Position numbers and translations under genes: made by a program. Under the pieces are notes generated by a model, which saw only the letters and a program-made list of their open reading frames with translations, made no database searches and was not told the origin of the DNA. From Phycisphaerales bacterium (GTDB taxonomy: Bacteria > Planctomycetota > Phycisphaerae > Phycisphaerales > UBA1924), in contig JALOQT010000053.1 in the NCBI GenBank assembly GCA_025453375.1, forward strand, positions 1 through 6,593: DNA of 6,593 nt, written 5' to 3'. Position 1 is the first letter of the stretch. Each line of letters opens with the position of its first letter. Positions 4,794 to 6,593 of the stretch are shown here, piece after piece.

Positions 4794-4815
4794 TGACTGG
4801 AGAATGCACCAGTCA
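4794..4815. other. 7-bp stem-loop
   Basis: TGACTGG (4794-4800) pairs with CCAGTCA (4809-4815) around an 8-base loop. It follows the word GTGGCACTGA at 4782-4791, the opening of the dispersed repeat family, so it may be a decayed or variant member. Confidence 0.35.
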
Positions 4816-4855
4816 CATCCATGGCACGGCAGTAGCACACACCTGACCTGACCAT

Positions 4856-4914
4856 TCCAACACCCACCCACTGAAGCCCCGGCCAAGGCCCCGGGTCTTC
4901 AGTGCCACGCTCCC
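4856..4914 (-). repeat. dispersed palindromic repeat, copy B (3' of the secreted-protein gene)
   Basis: This is the most intact copy. CACTGAAG (4869-4876) pairs perfectly with CTTCAGTG (4897-4904), and the GC-rich interior (CCCCGGCC-AA-GGCCCCGGG) extends the stem imperfectly. On the minus strand it opens with GTGGCACTGAAG, 13 bases after the stop of the secreted-protein gene. It is likely the 3'-end or terminator structure of that gene, although no T-run follows. It forms a direct repeat with copy A across the toxin operon, with 35 identical bases. Confidence 0.85.
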
Positions 4915-4921
4915 CCTTCAC

Positions 4922-6593
4922 TTACGGGCAGCCCTGGAAGTACCTGCCCAGGAAGACGATGATGTCGTCGGCGGTCAGCTGGCCGTCGGCGCCGATGGAC
5001 TGGTTGGGCCCGGCGATGTCCGAGGGGCCGCAGGGTGAGGAGGTGCAGCTGATGGTCATGCTCACGTTGCCACCAACCGAAGTGATAAAGCCGCCGACGC
5101 GGATGAGGTAGCGGTTGCCGGCGGTGGCGGAGAAGGTGGCAAACGAGCGCAGGCTGTTGGGGTTGCAGACCGCTGAGTCGTCGTTGCCGGCGATGGCGGT
5201 GTTGGGGGCGGTCGGGCAGGTCGCGCCGTTGTAGATCGCGACCTTGGTGTCAAAGCCCGACGCGCACATGTTGACCGTCACGGTGCCGCTGCACGTGGCG
5301 GTGTAGCTGAACCAGACATCCTGGTTGACCTGGAAGTCACCCGAGCCAAAGCCGATGGTGTTCTCGACGGGCCCATCGGTGGTGGCGCCGACGGTGCTGA
5401 AGGTGAAGGTGCCGTTGCCGATCGTCGCGGCCCCGGCGCAGGCGTTGCTGGCCGGTGTGCCCGCCAAGGTCAGCGTGGCGGCGTTGCTCAACACGGCGAC
5501 GTTGCCGCAGGAGTTGGAGATGATGCACTCGTACGAGGCCACATCCGCGGCCTGCACGTTGCTGAGCGTGAGCACCGGCGTGCCGGCGCTGGGGTTGGTC
5601 ACGGTGCTGATCGGCACGCCGTTCTTGCGCCAGAGGTAGGAGGGCGTGCCGCCCGCCGACTCGACCGCCGCGACGCCGAACTGGATGGTGCCGGAGATCG
5701 ACGCGACCTGCGAGAGCGGCTGCAGGACGATGCTGGGCGTGGGCGCGCCGGGCTGATAGCGGGCGATGTTGCTCGCGGCCAAACCACCGGCGGTGGTGAA
5801 CGATCCGCCCACGAGCGCGTCCCCACCGGGCAGGACCGCCAGGGCGTCGACGGCGAAACTGAATGTGCTCGTGACCCCCGATCCGAGCGCCGACCACGCG
5901 CTCGTGTTCGGATTGAGGCGGGCGATACGGCTCGCCGGCACGCCCCCGGCGCTGCTGAAGGTCCCGCCCACGAGCGCGTCTCCACCCGGAAGCACCGCCA
6001 GGGCGCGGACCTGGTTGTCCGTTCCCGCTCCGAGCGCCGACCAAGCGTTCGTGTTCGGATTGACGCGGGCGATGCGACTTGCCACGACGCCCCCGGCGGT
6101 GCCGAAGTCCCCGGCCACGATCACATCCCCGCCGGGCAGGACCGCCAGGGCGCGGACGCTGCCGTTCACTCCCGCTCCCAGCGCCGACCAAGCGTTCGTG
6201 TTCGGGTTGACGCGGGCGATCCTATTTGCCGCGACACCCCCGGCGCTGGTGAAGAATCCGCCCACGAGCACGTCCCCACCGGGCAGGACCGCCAAGGCGT
6301 TGACGGTGTCGTTCGTGCTCGTTCCCAGCGCCGACCACGTGCCGGTGCTCGGGTTGAAGCGGGCGATGTTGTTCGCCGCCACGCCCCCGGCGCTGGTGAA
6401 GGCCCCGCCCACGAGCACATCCCCACCGGGCAGGACCGCCAAGGCGTTGACGACACTGAATGGGCCGGTGATCCCCGATCCGAGCGCCGACCAGGTGCCG
6501 GTGCTCGTGCTAAACCGGGCGATGTCGCTCACCGCCACGCCGCCAGCGCTGGTGAAGGCCCCGCCCACGATCACATCTCCACCGGGCAGGACA
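4922..6593 (-). CDS. secreted repeat protein, propeller-like repeats + Ig-like + C-terminal dockerin-like motif (5' end outside window)
   Basis: The frame is open through the right edge, so the N-terminus and any signal peptide are missing; 557 codons are visible. Counting from the first GTG codon at 6574: about six repeats of 49-53 residues (1-278), each like VLVGGAFTSAGG-VAANNIARFNP-WSALG-ALAVLPGGD, which resemble extracellular beta-propeller-type repeats; an Ig-like domain (about 279-372) with YLWRKNG, LTLSNVQAADVASYECIISN and two Cys; a beta-rich domain (about 375-510) with ACAGAATIGNGTFTFSTVGA, QDVWFSYTATCSGTVTVNMC and NRYLIRVGG, of the type that often follows Ig domains in planctomycete surface proteins; and a tail CGPSDIAGPNQSIGADGQLT-ADDIIVFLGRYFQGCP with an EF-hand/dockerin-like Asp cluster. 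It is probably exported and surface-associated or secreted. GTG at 6574 is only an internal Val codon of a repeat and not a real start. The function is unknown. Repeat copy B lies just past its stop. Confidence 0.9.
   Translation of the reverse strand, partial: VLPGGDVIVGGAFTSAGGVAVSDIARFSTSTGTWSALGSGITGPFSVVNALAVLPGGDVLVGGAFTSAGGVAANNIARFNPSTGTWSALGTSTNDTVNALAVLPGGDVLVGGFFTSAGGVAANRIARVNPNTNAWSALGAGVNGSVRALAVLPGGDVIVAGDFGTAGGVVASRIARVNPNTNAWSALGAGTDNQVRALAVLPGGDALVGGTFSSAGGVPASRIARLNPNTSAWSALGSGVTSTFSFAVDALAVLPGGDALVGGSFTTAGGLAASNIARYQPGAPTPSIVLQPLSQVASISGTIQFGVAAVESAGGTPSYLWRKNGVPISTVTNPSAGTPVLTLSNVQAADVASYECIISNSCGNVAVLSNAATLTLAGTPASNACAGAATIGNGTFTFSTVGATTDGPVENTIGFGSGDFQVNQDVWFSYTATCSGTVTVNMCASGFDTKVAIYNGATCPTAPNTAIAGNDDSAVCNPNSLRSFATFSATAGNRYLIRVGGFITSVGGNVSMTISCTSSPCGPSDIAGPNQSIGADGQLTADDIIVFLGRYFQGCP
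5741..6593 (-). repeat. tandem about 147-bp coding repeats
   Basis: Inside the secreted-protein gene, units start (minus strand) near 6574, 6418, 6271, 6124, 5977 and 5818, mostly 147 bases apart with 156 and 159 for the two longer units. The last is partial, and another continues past the window edge. The segment encoding ALAVLPGGD is nearly identical in DNA between units (compare 5822-5841 and 6285-6304), which suggests recent duplication or gene conversion. Length differences sit in the loop before ALAVLPGGD. Confidence 0.9.

Larger units (their letters stand above)
4615..4921. other. repeat-rich intergenic region between convergent genes
   Basis: These 307 bases separate the 3' ends of the protease gene (plus strand) and the secreted-protein gene (minus strand). 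They hold inverted repeat copy C, two further stem-loops (4687-4710 and 4794-4815), a second GTGGCACTGA word at 4782-4791, a possible degenerate repeat relative at about 4725-4755 (GAAGCCCGCGGCCA), and repeat copy B. Reading frames here translate only repeat sequence. I see no gene. Confidence 0.6.

Noticed and set aside
4515..4886. Minus-strand frame starting MAGASVGGCW, with a similar one at 2839-3072
   Set aside because: The shared start is just the translation of repeat copies B and A, and the rest is antisense to the protease gene or to the 21-bp array.
3042..4914. Insertion sequence or integrative element with terminal repeats
   Set aside because: No transposase, integrase or tRNA target is present, and the bounding repeats belong to a dispersed palindromic family; kept only as a recombination-cassette hypothesis.
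5337..6191. 284-residue minus-strand Arg/Gly-rich frame inside the secreted-protein gene
   Set aside because: It is the out-of-frame shadow of the repeat-coding gene, showing the same 49-residue period without domain resemblance.

Overview
The window looks like chromosomal DNA from a planctomycete, most likely of the Phycisphaerae type. Three things point there: high GC outside one insert; a secreted protein built from about 49-residue propeller-like repeats, an Ig-like domain and the C-terminal motif ADGQLTADDIIVFLGRYF, an EF-hand/dockerin-like ending common in that group; and many intergenic repeats. The lineage is an inference from these features, not from a marker-gene comparison.

Left part (1-2395, minus strand): the universal rpsB-tsf pair, ribosomal protein S2 (2395 to 1538) followed by elongation factor Ts (959 to 159). 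Their 578-base gap is unusually long and holds an array of 14-bp repeats. A compact hairpin follows the tsf stop, and a second GTGGCAC-type hairpin lies further downstream.

Middle-left (2396-3150): the rpsB upstream region, with two very G-rich tracts and then nine exact 21-bp units, each with a near-palindromic TTCTTGGSCAAG core. No convincing gene is seen here.

Middle (3151-4614, plus strand): a compact three-gene operon whose genes overlap. It encodes (1) a 75-residue stand-alone ribonuclease of the colicin E3 cytotoxic-domain family with the catalytic Asp, His, Glu and Arg positions kept; (2) a 103-residue protein in the antitoxin/immunity position that does not resemble Im3; and (3) a 319-residue ImmA/IrrE (M78) metalloprotease with HELGH. 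I read this as a toxin / candidate antitoxin / protease module, and it is the most interesting content here. Its base composition is visibly less GC-rich than its neighbours. It lies between two direct copies of a roughly 59-bp repeat (3042-3100 and 4856-4914), with an inverted copy (4641-4687) just after the protease gene, so it looks like an acquired cassette.

Right part (4922-6593, minus strand): the 3' portion of a large secreted repeat protein whose beginning lies beyond the window edge. A copy of the dispersed palindromic repeat lies just after its stop codon.
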